From NCBI GenBank assembly GCA_027946555.1, contig JAPEVC010000041.1, forward strand, positions 121,597 through 185,596: 64,000 bases of DNA, in the 5' to 3' direction. The notes beneath the pieces are model-generated. The model saw only the letters and a list, made by a program, of their open reading frames with translations, made no database searches and was not told the origin of the DNA. This document shows positions 33,850 through 46,198 of the stretch, piece after piece (within the stretch, counting starts at the first letter, position 1; each line of letters starts with the position of its first letter). Source of the DNA: Gnomoniopsis sp. IMI 355080. Taxonomy: Eukaryota > Ascomycota > Sordariomycetes > Diaporthales > Gnomoniaceae. Both the position numbers and the translations under genes were made by a program.

Positions 33850-34593
33850 ATGACATCTTCCTCCCCGAACCAAGGCAACCCGCCTTCCACCACCATTGAC
33901 GATGCCTCGGGACGCCAGCCCTCCGCCATGCCCGCCACCACCACCGAACTCGCCCGTGCAAAGATAAGCCTCGAGGGCTCTCTCCGTCGCTTCCCCGACT
34001 TCCCCATCCCCGGCATCAACTTCCTCGATATCATGCCATGGTTCCTCGACCCGGCCATGCACGCCCTCCTGCTACGCTCGCTCGAGCTGCAGCTGCAGCA
34101 TTTTGGCGCCGACAACACCTCCATCGCCCCGGACGTCATCGTCGGCTTGGACGCCCGTGGCTTTCTGTTCGGCCCCAGCTTGGCCCTCAGAATGAACGCC
34201 AGCTTTGTCGCCGTGCGCAAGAAGGGCAAGCTGCCCGGGCCTTGTGTCACGGCTGAGTACATGAAGGAGTACGGCGCGGACTACTTCCAGCTGCAGGAGG
34301 GCTCCATCAAGCCAGGCCAGAAGGTCCTGATTGTGGATGATATCATTGCCACTGGTACGTGGTGTCCCCCTTTTTCTGTAACCTTGTTTTGCAAGCAGCA
34401 AATGTGTCTGGGAAATAAGAAGCTAACGTTTCTTACTTCAATAGGTGGTTCCGCCGCCGCCGCAGGCGACCTGGTTAAGCAGCTCGGTGGCTCCCTAATT
34501 GGTTACCTCTTCATCGTCGAGATCCCATTCCTAAAGGGTCGCGACAAGCTCGACAACGTCCCGGTAGTGACACTGCTTGATGTGAACGAGTAG
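33850..34593 (+). CDS. Adenine phosphoribosyltransferase (purine salvage)
   Basis: Exons 33850-34354 and 34445-34593 join in phase 1, giving 217 aa. The enzyme makes AMP from adenine and PRPP in the cytosol. The PRPP-binding motif VLIVDDIIATGGS spans residues 159-171 and is rebuilt exactly by splicing the 90-nt intron (GTACGT donor, ATAG acceptor). Other APRT features are RFPDFPIPGINFLDI (47-61), GLDARGFLFG (99-108) and the flexible loop RKKGKLPG with CVTAEYMKEYG. The first 35 or so residues are a Ser/Thr/Pro-rich extension beyond the usual APRT start; the internal Met27 or a shorter start is possible. The ATG sits in ACAATGAC after a pyrimidine tract. Confidence 0.94.
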   Translation: MTSSSPNQGNPPSTTIDDASGRQPSAMPATTTELARAKISLEGSLRRFPDFPIPGINFLDIMPWFLDPAMHALLLRSLELQLQHFGADNTSIAPDVIVGLDARGFLFGPSLALRMNASFVAVRKKGKLPGPCVTAEYMKEYGADYFQLQEGSIKPGQKVLIVDDIIATGTWCPPFSVTLFCKQQMCLGNKKLTFLTSIGGSAAAAGDLVKQLGGSLIGYLFIVEIPFLKGRDKLDNVPVVTLLDVNE

Positions 34594-35936
34594 ACCTCCT
34601 CTACCCATCCCGAACAAGGGCTCGGGGAGCTCACGCTCAATATCCACCTTCTCACGACTGCCGACAAATAAGCAAGAGACCACAAGGAGTATGCTCGACT
34701 GCCCCATTCGTGGGAGTTGGTGGTACCAAGATCGATACCGATCACTGCACCCTTGACCTTCTCCCCTTTGGCTGTTGCCCGCGACCCGAGAACCACCAAC
34801 ACAGCCGGCCTGGACGGGCCGCGTTACCGAGACCCTTCTTCCAGGCAAAGCTCGGGTCCCGAATTCTCATTCTTCTTTCCCACTGGCCATCTTATTCTCT
34901 CGGTTCGGGTTACTATTTGTATTCGAAGAATCAGGGACTCAATTTGGCAGTGGTTTCCGAATTGCCATGTTCGTCCGTGAGCCCTGGAACTCCCGGTGAA
35001 CACTTCAACAAATTGCCCGGCTGCTTGTGTAGCAGAGAGGCTATCGCACTCGTCAAATGGTGATGGGGACATATGGAAGGATGATGGAGGAATTAGACCG
35101 CATTTGATTGAATGAGATGGATTGTTTTTCCTTTACCGAATGGCATCATAGACTCGAGGCGTTGGTGGATACCCACATGAAAGACCATGTCTCACACTGC
35201 ATACACTTGTCCCTCCGATACGTTCTAATTTTTGCTACTGGAGCAAGTTCCAATGCAATAAAATCATCCAGGCGCAGTCGTTCTTGTCTGTCGAGAAGCA
35301 GAATCCCTCCTGTAACATTACACACAGCTCGAGATCCAGAGAGAGCCTCTATGAATAATTCCTCCTTTGAACCCGGGGGGGGGGGGGCGCACAAAGCTGG
35401 TCTCACATGGCTGTGGGCCCTGATGAACAGTTGTCGTTGAGTTAACAACCATCAGCACTGGCGACGCTCATTTACTGCCATCACAGGGAGACCTAAATGA
35501 CAACCATGATCTGTGCTCAATACCGGAAGACTATAAAGTGTGGCAGACGGCATTTCTATTCATTGTCGTATGCGCTAGTAAGGTGACGACAACATACTTT
35601 CAATCTTCACTCCCCAACGCCAAACAAGCTCAAGACAAGCTAGCAAGGCGATGAAGCCCATAATATATATACTCAAATCCCAAGCCTCCGAGACGCCAAT
35701 CTAGATGCAAATGTTTACCACATATATCAGACATCGCCACGCCATGCTTGCAACACCCTTTCACATGCCAGAGACCTCTGTATCCTCCTCTTCAGTCTCG
35801 GCGTTGCTAGGGGCTCCAACGACCCTATCCACCCGACGATGACACCAACAACGAACGTTCCATCATGCTTTCTCCAAATAAGTGTGTGTTATAGCCACCA
35901 CGGAGACATGTACGCCATATGCTCCAACACTTTTCG
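34594..35936. other. Intergenic, about 1.3 kb
   Basis: Apart from the Hsp70 fragment at 34713-34769, no coding sequence is supported. A run of ten G residues lies near 35380. Confidence 0.4.
34713..34769 (-). pseudogene. Fragment of a mitochondrial-type Hsp70 (SSC1-like) gene
   Basis: On the minus strand the residues KGEKVKGAVIGIDLGTTNS appear uninterrupted. EKVKGAVIGIDLGTTNS is the start of the mature N-terminal ATPase domain of mitochondrial Hsp70. Beyond TTNS, the family sequence (AVAIMEGK) does not continue and no splice donor is present. Upstream, the next 15 or so codons are plausible transit-peptide-like sequence (GSRATA) but not certain. It is only about 120 bases from the APRT stop codon, in antisense. 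A duplicated gene fragment is the simplest reading. Confidence 0.6.
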
Positions 35937-38900
35937 CTACATCCTCCCCAATGTTTCTCCATCATCAACAATTATATTTCCAATCCTCCGTCCATCACTC
36001 TCGACGTTCCACTTTCGCGTCATCCCCATTCTCCCACCTTCCCGCATCGTCCACTCGTTATACACCGCCTCCCCACCACCCACCATCACCATCGGAATCC
36101 CGGCCCTCCTCAAGATCCCGCTTGGTGTGCGCTGCTCCTCCGGCAGCAGTGGCCGGCTAAGCACCACGCCATCATCCTCATCCTCCTCGCCCGACACGAT
36201 AATCACTAGCTGCAATGACTGCGATGAGGGCTTATAGGCAGGGATGTTGGCGAGCTTCTCCGAAAACGTACAACCCCCGCGCCGCATCACGATGAGTTGG
36301 TGATCGCGGGGTGCTTCCTCGGGAAGGAGCCCGTCGCAGGCATATCCAGCGGCGAATATGGTGGTCCAAGGAAGGAGATGGGTTGGCATGGGGCCGGCAG
36401 CAGGTATGTGCGCGTTGGCAGGGATGTCAACGGGAGGAAGCGGCGCGGCGCCAATGCCGATTGGCGTTATGGCTGTGGTGTTTGTCAGAATGTTGAGGGG
36501 TCCGACTGCCGGCAGGTTGCTGGAAGGAGGTTCGGATTGGTGGCCCAACGCGGAGCTCGACACGGTCGGCGGCGTAGGATTGGGAAGCATTTGCGCCCAG
36601 ATGGCACGGAAGAGCGTGTTAATGTTCGTAGCGAGGGTGTCGGGGAGGACTGGGGTGTCAACGTGGGCATTGCTGGCGTGCTCAAGCGGCAGCCAGTCGT
36701 GGTTGGCTTCCGAGGAATCGGCCTGTGTTTCTTCGAGGGGGCCTTCGCCGTCAGTGGGTGTACACTGCTCCTCGTCGACATGTTGTTCCTCTTTTGCTAC
36801 TTGGCTACCGTGTATGCTGCTGGTATGGTTGTCTTGGAAACCAGCTTGGTACAGATGGTGGATTTTGACCGTCGTGAGGTCCCGTATAAGCTTGAATTTG
36901 GTGTCCGATATGTCTGCCAACAAAGCCCGGCTGAAGACGAGGTGTTCATCGCGTCCCAAATTGAAGCCGTTGACTCTGGTGACTCTCAGCTCCTGTGTCC
37001 CATCAGGCCCTTCCTGGAGGCGCATGACCAGCTTTAGACCAGAGAGCCTGTTGACTCGTATCTTATCTACATCCAGCCGGTCAAGGTTCTGCGCACCAAT
37101 AATTGTGTCAAACACGCCATTTGTGTTGATCAGGCCGAACTCCAGGTGGTACTCCGTAGGTTCAGGCACCTTGTCGCAGGTGCCGTTGTTCGGCAGCATG
37201 ACTGGCGGAAGTGTCCAAGGGAAATATGTGTGGTTGTTCTTGATTTTGAAGACACCGGGCTTGTTCCCTGCTACGAGTCCACCATGCTTATTCGGCATCA
37301 TATGCAAGTCTAACATCCGCGCCGCATGAAAAAGGTCCGGACGACCAATGATGCCTGAACCACTCAAAGGGAAAGGCGTTGGAGGAACAGGGCAGACACT
37401 GGCGAAGAGGTCATTATCGTAGTACAACGCGATCTCCGTAGTGGTCGCAGAAGGAGCGGGTTTCGTCTTTGAGAATCTCTTCGTCTCTTTTGGGATGATC
37501 AGTGGATGGCCTTCTGTGGTGAAGACGTAGGCAGCATCCAAAGAGTTGAGCGGATGGCGATCGTCGTAGAGCAGGTATAAATATTTCGTAGTTTCTCCAA
37601 GAAAAAAGCTTTCCATGCGGTCGGTCAATTCGCCGGTAACAACATTTTGAATACCGGCGAATCCACATTCCGTGCGACAGCGGCGATTGATATCCTTCAT
37701 GACCATTTCTCCAACGTAGAGGTACCAAGTATCCTTGGTCGCACGATAGAGATGATAGGTAGACTCGATGAACTCGGGCCGCAAAGGCCACCATCCCAAG
37801 CCACCCTCCACTTGCTTCTCCTTGATCGACCATCTCTCCGGCAAAGCGCCGTACTTGGTCCAAATGGCAGCATGGAGCAGATTTGTCTCCATGGCCTCTT
37901 CAAGCTCGCCGGCCAGAGTTAGTAGACCAGGATAGTATGCGCCGAGACTGTCTATCCAATTCGTAGCCAGGGATCCGGTCATGATATTAACATTGGAGTA
38001 GTGCGGATGTCCGGTATCATCGTATAAATGTCTTTTGATGGCAGCATGCGCCTGGTGCCATGCGTCCAAAAAGGCGTCTGGTGAGTTCTGTTCTTCCGTC
38101 AAAGGGATCCACAGCTCATTAGGGTCGATCCAGCTGCTGTCTGGGGTGGGCCGAATGGGGACGGTCACATTGGGAAGATCGTGACCTGACAGCAATATGT
38201 GTGATTTGAGCGCATATTCAAAAAAGCTGTCAGCGCCAGCACCGATTACAGCATGGCCGCCAATCCAATTGCCTTGCTCTGCGTCGACACCAGCCCCAAT
38301 AAGTCCGATCTCGCTCCGTCTGTTCCATACAGACCAGAAAGCCCGTTTCGCAATTTGCTCGAATCGAGGATCACCTGTCAGTCTGCTCAACACGGTGAAC
38401 TCCAGCACAAGACTTCCAGCTCCTGCACTGCACGTCTCGGTAATGTCCGCCGGGCCAGGAGCGCTGGGGCTCGAGGTACCCAAGACCTCGTATAGTGGCG
38501 AGTTAGGAAAGAATGGGATCCCGTGACGCAGATTGACTCGTGGATACGGCATGCCGGTGGTTGTGTAAAACGCAGGCAACAGCCGCTTTGCGAGGTCCAG
38601 CGCCAGCCGCAACAACTGGCCGTCGTACTCGAGTCCATTTGGCCAAGATATCGGTGGAAGTTCGAGCGGATCATCTGGATCAGATGTGGCCGAAGTCGTG
38701 GGATGGTAGCCATTAATGGGCAGCTCCCCAACGGCGAACAAGTGGGCGCTGAGCAAGCCTCCTACGCCGCGGATGACCGTCTCAAAGACTTGAACCTTGC
38801 TGTCGAGATCGAATCCTCTGGCACGAGTGCCTTGTCCCGAAGGCCCTGGTCTTCCGTCGCCGTGCAATTCCACCAGAGCAGCAATGCCATCTTGGAAGTC

Positions 38901-39332
38901 GCGCAATGCTTTCTTGCCCGTATTGTTTTGGTCGGGCGGCGCGGAAGCCAGAATAGCCAGCGTCGTCAGAGTATCGACTAGCGTGACTGAATAGTTCCCA
39001 AGTACATCGTTCAGGCCAAGGTTATTGGGGTTGAGGCGATCTCGCGTCAAGGGGGCGCACGTGAGCGGTCGCAACTGGCGGCGCAAGAGTTGTCAGCAAG
39101 GAACGGGAATATGCTCCGATCTGTGCCAATGGCTATCTCGGCGTACCTCATCTTCAGGGAAAGCCAGGTCCATGTAATTATGGTAGCCATGGTAGAACAT
39201 CTCCACCGTATCGTGTCGCAGCTGTGCCATGCGATCTGGTCGCATGGCCGCAACCTGATTGAGCCATGCTACACACAAGAGCGCAATCCACAGAGCTAAT
39301 GGACTAAGGCCGCCCATGACTATGGCCGACAT
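35937..39332 (-). CDS. EDEM/Mnl1-type glycoside hydrolase family 47 with protease-associated domain
   Basis: Exons 39332-39147 and 39074-35937 join in phase 0 across a 72-nt intron with GTACGC donor, giving about 1107 aa. A signal peptide spans about residues 8-28 (LSPLALWIALLCVAWLNQVAA). The GH47 (alpha/alpha)7 domain covers about residues 35-600, with HDTVEMFYHGYHNYM, TLVDTLTTLAIL, VFETVIRGVGGLLSAH, GAGADSFFEY, FIESTYHLYRATKDTWYL and VFTTEGHPL, near the end of the fold. The C-terminal third is variable, ending with a PA domain (about 880-1020, GGCTFSEKLANIPAY, AGIPMVMVGGGEA). By family, EDEM/Htm1 proteins act in the ER lumen to trim mannose from misfolded glycoproteins and mark them for degradation. 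No C-terminal retention signal was seen. Confidence 0.9.
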
Positions 39333-42300
39333 TGATCACCTGCAGCAGAGGCAGGTAGAAGAGAAACACCGCATGTGGTGGTCCCTGGGAAAGGAGAATG
39401 TCCCCGAGTGGGATGAGGTCAGTTGCCAACTTTGGTCCAGGAGCACCGGTGTCCCTGGGCTTGATCTCTCTCTTGCTGATGGCGGCTCTCCCTCTAAGGT
39501 GAGGTCCTTGTGCACTCTTCGTCGTCGTTGCAGGGTGAACTGTTCTCAACTTAACAAAAGCTGACTTTACTGCCAATCGACAACGCAGAATCAGACAGCG
39601 GGCAGCATCGCAGATGGATGTTGACATCCCCAATCGGGATAGCGATGTTGTCATCTTCCTCTACGACTTAGTCAGCCCGAACAAGCGAGGGCAGGGGGGA
39701 TTTGGGTCCGGGCCGTCCGCCGACTGACTCCCGTTCCGGAAGAGGACAAACGCAACCAAGAAGCTCCAACGGCTCCCGCGACATGAAATCCTTCGGGCAC
39801 CAAGCGACCTGACGATTTTATTTTCGTGCTCGACGACATGAATTCTTGCTTCAGACTAAAGGGCTTACAACTCTTCGAAAGCGACCCATGATCAGCTTCA
39901 GACGACGTTGATGATACGTCTTACAAGGAGCACGCCAAAGCTGTCGCATTCAGGCCAAAACATGGCAACCACTCAGGTTTATTGTTCAGGAAGAGTTGCC
40001 ACGAACCTTTCTAATGCAATGAGGCATCCTCTCAATCACCATATTTGAATACTTGTCACTCATTCCAGAGAGTACTCTTCACAAGCGGTGGGCCAAGTTG
40101 GGAAGCTGGGACTTCGACTCGACCAGACCGCTAACATCGACTCCCTTCAGAGGCCTCTGTGTCTGCTGGAATGTAGCATTACAGCTGATAGCCGGTCATA
40201 TTTTTGGCTGGTCCGCATCTTGCTCCGCCGTGATGGCTATGTCCGCATGCTTGCATAACGCAGCACTGCATATGCAACTCACATGGTACGCTTTCACAAG
40301 GTTTCTCAACTTCTATGATATGACCTATACGCCGAGACTTCACAGCGCCACCGACATTGCAACACGACACGGGCATAGTTTCTAAGAAACGCGTGTCACT
40401 GGCTGTCCAGCCACGACGTGACCGAGGCATCCACTTCATAGGCCAACATGGGGACCTGCTAAATGCGATGCAGCAAGTTCCGCCGCAAGCACCGCAAGAC
40501 ACAGATACCTATCCCTGGCTTATGGTCTGTGTTGGTCACGGCAACTGTTGCCGCGCCCATGCCAACAGGCAGCATTGGTGTTGGGACAACAGGACGAGCT
40601 CAAGGACTGCTCTGGCCACAATAACATCCCGAAGATCATGTCCTGGGAGTTTGGAAAGGTTGCAGAGTTTGTCCGGCCTGTTCTACCAGCCTGACAAATC
40701 ATCCAACGCACGGTTCGAGCCCTGGTGGCGAGGCTGTTGCTTTCTGCTGTGATCGCTCTGGTTCGCTGACAGGGGCATCGGCCGCCTGCGCGCACACAGG
40801 CCGACAGGCTGACAGGCAGATGAACTAGTGCTCCTTGCACTTCATCCTTCTTTAGTCTGCGTGTTATTTCCGCAGCAAGGCCAGGTCCGGTGGTAGACCG
40901 AAGGTTCCGTCACTTCTCACCATTCTTAATCGACCTGGCTGGACTGGACCAACGGTGGTCCTTGAGAGGTCAGATCATAATCGCATGTGAGCGAAGCGGG
41001 GAGGGTTCAGCTCTCACCGGAGCCCTTGTATTTGACGAGGTCCTACGGTGTGCCAAGAATTGTGGGTATGCTTCCCGCCCGTCTTTCCACACCTTCGGCC
41101 GCTCAAACCAGAAAAAAATGTGCCGCGCAGAGAATTGTTATGGGCCCCACCACGGCCATGTCAAGATTTACCATGGCTGCGAGCTGGTCATACTTTGCAG
41201 CACAGCGGCCGACAAGTCGTCACTATTGTCACGCCGATCAGAATATCCGTCCGCGACCAAAGAGCGGTCATTTGTTACCAGCTATGCGGATAGTTCATTA
41301 GTTGCATCAAAGATACTCGTATTGAGGTCCGTCTTTATGCACAGCATATCCGCGGAAAAGCTACCTAGGTAAGTCAAAATGAAATTCGGGAAAGTCTATC
41401 GGTAGGAATTATATACCCATGAAACTAGCAAGGGCTTTATTGGAATTGGGGGGACTTCAATGCAACACCACCACTTTCCATGTGTTGCACATACGACATA
41501 GTATTGCTGCTCAACGGCTGCTTCTCTGACGAGTTTCAGTACGATAGGTACGAACGCCACAGTTTGCAATAGGCCACGATCTGCGGAGACATCCTACACA
41601 GTATAGATAGAAACCCATATGCCGTAAGTCCGTAAGTTACCCCCCCCCCCTTTCCTTGCAAGCCTCTTTAGTCCTTTTGATACTATGTAGTACAACGGTC
41701 TGCGGAAGCCGAACCATCCCCGGTAAGGCGTCAGGCTGTCCATGCACAGCGACGACACATCACACGTCGACTGGGTGGTACTGCAGCACCACTTCAAACT
41801 GAATCGCGTGAGAGTTCTGCAGCCAAAGCCAGCCAGTTACCAGCACAGGATGAATCTTGTCACAATTCGCTTCCAGTTTGTCGGACCTAGGGCTGACCAA
41901 ACAGATGCTCCGTGCAGGCGCTCTACATAGTACGGTGAGCCGTTCACCATACGACCCACAGATCTGGGGTACCTCTTTGGGGTTGGGGGGTCTGCACCAC
42001 ATAATCTCGACTCCCGTTTTGGCAATCTGATCATACACTCCGATCACGACGCTGTTTGTTCTTCTATATACCTGTACCCGGGCATCTGTGTTATCGTCGG
42101 ACCATCCTCCAATTGAGCCTCGCAGCTTGGCGCGTCAAACTTTGCTAGCCGGTAAAGCGGCCTAGACGATACTACGCAGACCGGAGTCTAGCTTTTTCGA
42201 GTTGGGCACACCAAAACAGCAAATGGGGGAATGTCTTTCCGACTCTTCATCATGCCTTTTCCTTGCAATCAGAAACGCAAACCATGGGGTCGCGCTTATT

Positions 42301-44052
42301 AGCGTGGAAATCCTGCGCAGATCATATGCTACGCCTTATAGGGTTGCACAGTCTGCTCCCGGAAGCATGCGAATCGAATGACTTCAGGGTTGGTGACCAA
42401 GGTTTCTCCATGACAAAAAGACAAGACCACAGTTCAGGAGACACGCTAACCACGATATTCTCTTCTGTTTATATCGACAGTCGGTGCAACAGATCCCTGA
42501 TCGACGAGCGGAATCACTTCCATGCGGCTAATGGTCAAGGTCGGCACTATATCCATGAAACACCGTCTTTGCCGCGAGCTGCGAACTGAAAGGATGTACC
42601 ACCGGTGAGGAGACTCATTATCCACCGATCCAATCCCTTTGGGAGGATCAGAGGTCAATCTCCGCTCCTGATTTCAGCTTCACCCTTGTAGAAGCAAGTT
42701 CAAGAAGTACCCTGGCCATGTTTGTTTGTTTCTGTATTACCTCGAGCAGCAGAATGAGCACCTGCGCAATCTCTGGACGGCACAGAGTGGACGGGAAGAG
42801 GAATGTCAAGCCAACCAGACATTCCCGGTTCGGAATTACCGTGCTCAGTAGTCCCCGAGAATTGGCACAATGATGGCCAGTCGTTCTTGGTGCGAATGCC
42901 ATCCCACCTTGGAATATGCCAGCACCCTTCTCAGCCCAAGCCGATCCTAGCGCGACGTTGTGGAACGAGAGGCGGGACGAATGCGCAAGGGTTGGTTCTC
43001 ACCTAAGATCTCAACGGCAAGCTAGCAGCTAGTAAGACGCTTCTTTGGTGACGTGCCGTCATAGTGTAACGTTTGGCCGTCTGACCAAGGATCTTTCACT
43101 GGGGACATGTGCGCTGCCGTCCAGCAGACAGACCACGGCTACAGTGGAGACAGTTGCCTACAGCGAGGCTCCCATCCGGCCATCGTGAACTTCAATGTTT
43201 TATTCGCCATCACTACCCGCTTCTGCCTGCTTTGTTGCGTCAATACCACGCCGTCTGAGACATAGGGAAGACGCGTGCCACGTTCTACCTGCTAACGAGC
43301 CTGAGCGTGGCGTTGTGTCGTTACGGATGGAAATTACGAATCAATATCGTGCCTTATTTGCTTGCATACTCATGCTCAACTAGTTTCGGTCCCAGGGCAT
43401 GCTCAGCCTAAGGAGCCGCGATGCAACCAGACGATCCCTACACGAAGGACTTTCCAAGCAGCAAGGCCAGCGTCAATGTTGTTGCCAAGATGTCTGAGCG
43501 AGTTTTGTGTGTTCCTGTCCAATTTTGCCTAGTCAATGAAGTATACTAAGAGGCAGATTCCTCGTAATTTTTAGATTGCAGGCAAGAGTGGTGTCAACAA
43601 CAAGAAAACCCCCCGGGTCAACATGTGATTGGGAAGCTCTACTATTCAAGAAGCTAACGAAGTGACCAGTAACTATGGTATCCATCTATCCTCAAAGATA
43701 GTTTGATGTGAAAAAGAATGGGTAACACTGATTCGCATCAGAGGAAGAAGCGAGTCTAAAACAGGAAATTCCTCCATCCAAAACGCCAGCCTATGATTCG
43801 GCATTATCCACGGGCTGTAGTAAACCCAAATACAGAAACCTAAGATGGGCCAATATTGCCATCCAATAACAAGAGAAACAGAGGACATAAAGCCGAGTAG
43901 GCTGAAGACACGATGCTGCCCCAAAAATGAAGAGCCAGTCAGACTCATAGGGCTGCATTAGCCCTGAAGCATGTTTCCGTGCCTATAGGGCTTCCCGAAA
44001 TAGGAGAAGTAGCCATCGTCCGCGCCGCTCATGGTGTCGTAGGATCAGCACC
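39333..44052. other. Gene-poor region of about 4.7 kb, possible gene remnants
   Basis: No intact gene is recognised. Several minus-strand frames between 41760 and 43000 have plausible protein-like composition but cannot be joined or assigned, and may be remains of a decayed gene. A TACCTAGGTA palindrome lies at 41362 and a run of C residues at about 41641. Confidence 0.35.
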
Positions 44053-46198
44053 CTAGGCAACCACACCAGAGTCATATTGCCGCTGTTTGAGCAGCTCTCC
44101 GCATGCCTGTCTCGCCACTGCCGCACTGCGCTGGGCGTTGAGATCGGGCGATGCCGAGACGGAATGGTGCCGTGAATGCTGTTGCTGTTGCTGGGGTGCC
44201 GATGGGTCCATCTCGAGACCCGGAACAAGTGATGTAGTCCGCTGCCTGTGCTGGTGCTGCTCGCTACTACCATAGTCTGACAGCTCCATCTTGATGTCCA
44301 CTTCCACATCATCGCCGTCATCCTCGCCGTTGTCCGAGAACGGGTTGCGCTCCAGGATCTCCTGCATCAGGCGGTCGTTCTGCTCGTCACTCAGGACAGG
44401 CGGGTGCGCGCCGATCTGCTCGGCGATTACAGCATTGTACGTTGGCGCGCGCTGCTGCTCCTCGTAATATGGCGGTGCATAGTGCCCTCCTTTGGGCAGC
44501 GCGGCTGGGTCGTACATGCCTGGCGGTAGCCTTTGATATAGGGGAGCGCCTCTGGATGGCCCAGGAGCGCCGCCTGCACGTGCTGAGTGTCGCGCCGCGA
44601 CTTGCTTCCTCCTGCGGGCCTTGGAGTCGCGGTCGCGCTCGGGCTGTTCAAGGCCCATCTTGACAAGCTCCGCTTCGATGTGTTGCGACTTCCAGTCGTA
44701 GGCTTTGTTGTAACCTGCCATTTCTTCTTCGTACAGGCGCAGGATCTCTACGTAGCGGTTCTCTTCCCAACGCTTGTAGGCGCGAAGGAGGGCTGCTTCC
44801 TATAGAAAAGGGGCAAGGTTAATATGGTCTAGGTCATGGAGGAGAGAGTAAAGAGGAACGTACGTCTCGCTCTGGCCATTTGCCATGCTTCAGGAGCATG
44901 CGGTGGATCTTCATCTGTAGCTTCGCCTTGACTTGCGTCTTCTTGTTCTCCGTCATGTGCTCCTCGCCCAGATACTCCTGCATGATGTCCTCCCACATGC
45001 CATTGCCCTTCTTACCCAGCCACTTACGCCGCGTATCCCACAAGCGCCGCAGATCCGCAGGCGTCTTGTCATCTAGGGTAACCTCCTCGTCAGGCCCGTT
45101 GTCCTCTATCTGGTTGTGGTGCAAAGGCACCCCTTCCTCGACTGGTCGCGGATACGCCGCTGGAGTGGTAAATGAGCCTCTACGGTGGATGCTTCCGCCC
45201 TGACGCACACTGGCCTTGCGTGTGCGGTCGCGGCGGGCTCGCGGCACAGCGTACTGCCGGCTCTGCGTGGGCGAGAGACGTGCCAGGCGGTGATGGTATG
45301 GATTTTGATTGGGGCTGAACAGGCCAGGATGCTGCTGTTGCCCGAAGGATGTCAAGGGTCGGTGCGTGTATGCACCGTCACCATGCACGTCCTGGCGCAG
45401 CAGACTCATTGGAGCAATGTCGCCGGCGGGTGGCAAGTAGTACGCGTCGTGGTCCTGGGGCACGGAGACGGAGTAGGAGCCGAAGTACGGATGGGCCTGA
45501 GGTGGTGGTGGCGGCGCGGCGTCGTCGTGGTGGTGCCCGCCGGGCGAAGGGTGCTGAAGAAAGGGCAAGAGGTGTTCGTGCTGCGAGGGCTCTGTACCGG
45601 CGGGCATAGATATTGAGGACGACGATGCAGGTTGGCTCACACTGCCTAGGTAGTCCGGGTATGGGTACATAGTGGCAGTGTGAGGGGGCGTGGGTTGCTG
45701 AGCAGTACACTCGCCCGGGTGTGAATGCTGGTGCTGCTCAAAGGGCGATTGCCGGCAGGAAGAGCGCTGCTGCAGTTGTGGTGATGCGGCGCTTGACACG
45801 GGTGTCAACAAACGCTCGTCTATGACAGGCGAGGCGTCAAAGGGTGAGATGTGGGACACCTGTTGGGTCAGCGTGAGTGGCTTGGTTTGATTATAAGGGT
45901 GTGGGGGGTAACAAAATTTGTGTTGGTGTGCGGAAGAGGAACCAGCTTCGATCTTTATACAGAAGGAAGCGGGCCTGGACAATAATAATTTCCGTGAAGA
46001 AGGAGGACTGGCTGTAGGCATTCTTCTTACCTCTGAATAAACGTTTGGATCTGGGGTAGAATAAGAGACCGTAGATGGCGGGATACTTGAGCACGAGCCG
46101 TTGGGCATGCCAGTTATGGCTGGGTCTATATCTATTGTCTCTGTGTTCTGGACACTCGGAGCGAGATATTCTGGGCTTGAGGCCATGTCGATGAGCAT
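44053..46198 (-). CDS. Probable Myb/SANT-like DNA-binding regulator
   Basis: Exons 46198-44864 and 44799-44053 join in phase 0 across a 64-nt intron, giving about 693 aa. The N-terminal two-thirds are Ser/Pro/Gln/His-rich and disordered. A conserved helical region begins near residue 390 (DLRRLWDTRRKWLGKKGNGMWEDIM) and continues across the splice junction into AALLRAYKRWEENRYVEILRLYEEE. The regular Trp spacing and basic helices suggest a Myb/SANT-like or related fungal DNA-binding module, but this is by resemblance only. The C-terminal part is Gln-, His- and acid-rich, with a VEVDIKMELSDYG stretch that could be a SUMO site. An internal GTAAGA donor and CCAG acceptor near 46030-45980 could mark an unrecognised intron, but splicing there would run into a stop. 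Confidence 0.75.

Noticed and set aside
34503..34802. An intact Hsp70 gene behind APRT
   Set aside because: Only about 19 residues match the family; the following residues do not and no splice donor is present, so it is a fragment.
36297..37329. Long plus-strand frames opposite the GH47 gene
   Set aside because: They overlap conserved GH47/PA coding sequence on the minus strand and have no family features.
40710..40740. GGTTCGAGCCC resembling a tRNA B-box
   Set aside because: No matching A-box, acceptor stem or cloverleaf could be built around it.
41760..42047. Minus-strand frame with protein-like composition (GVEIMWCRPPNPKEVPQ)
   Set aside because: No family recognised, no joinable exons, and plus-strand frames compete; noted only as a possible remnant.
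43673..43948. Possible transporter helix fragment on the minus strand
   Set aside because: Hydrophobic residues alone do not support a family; no flanking exons found.
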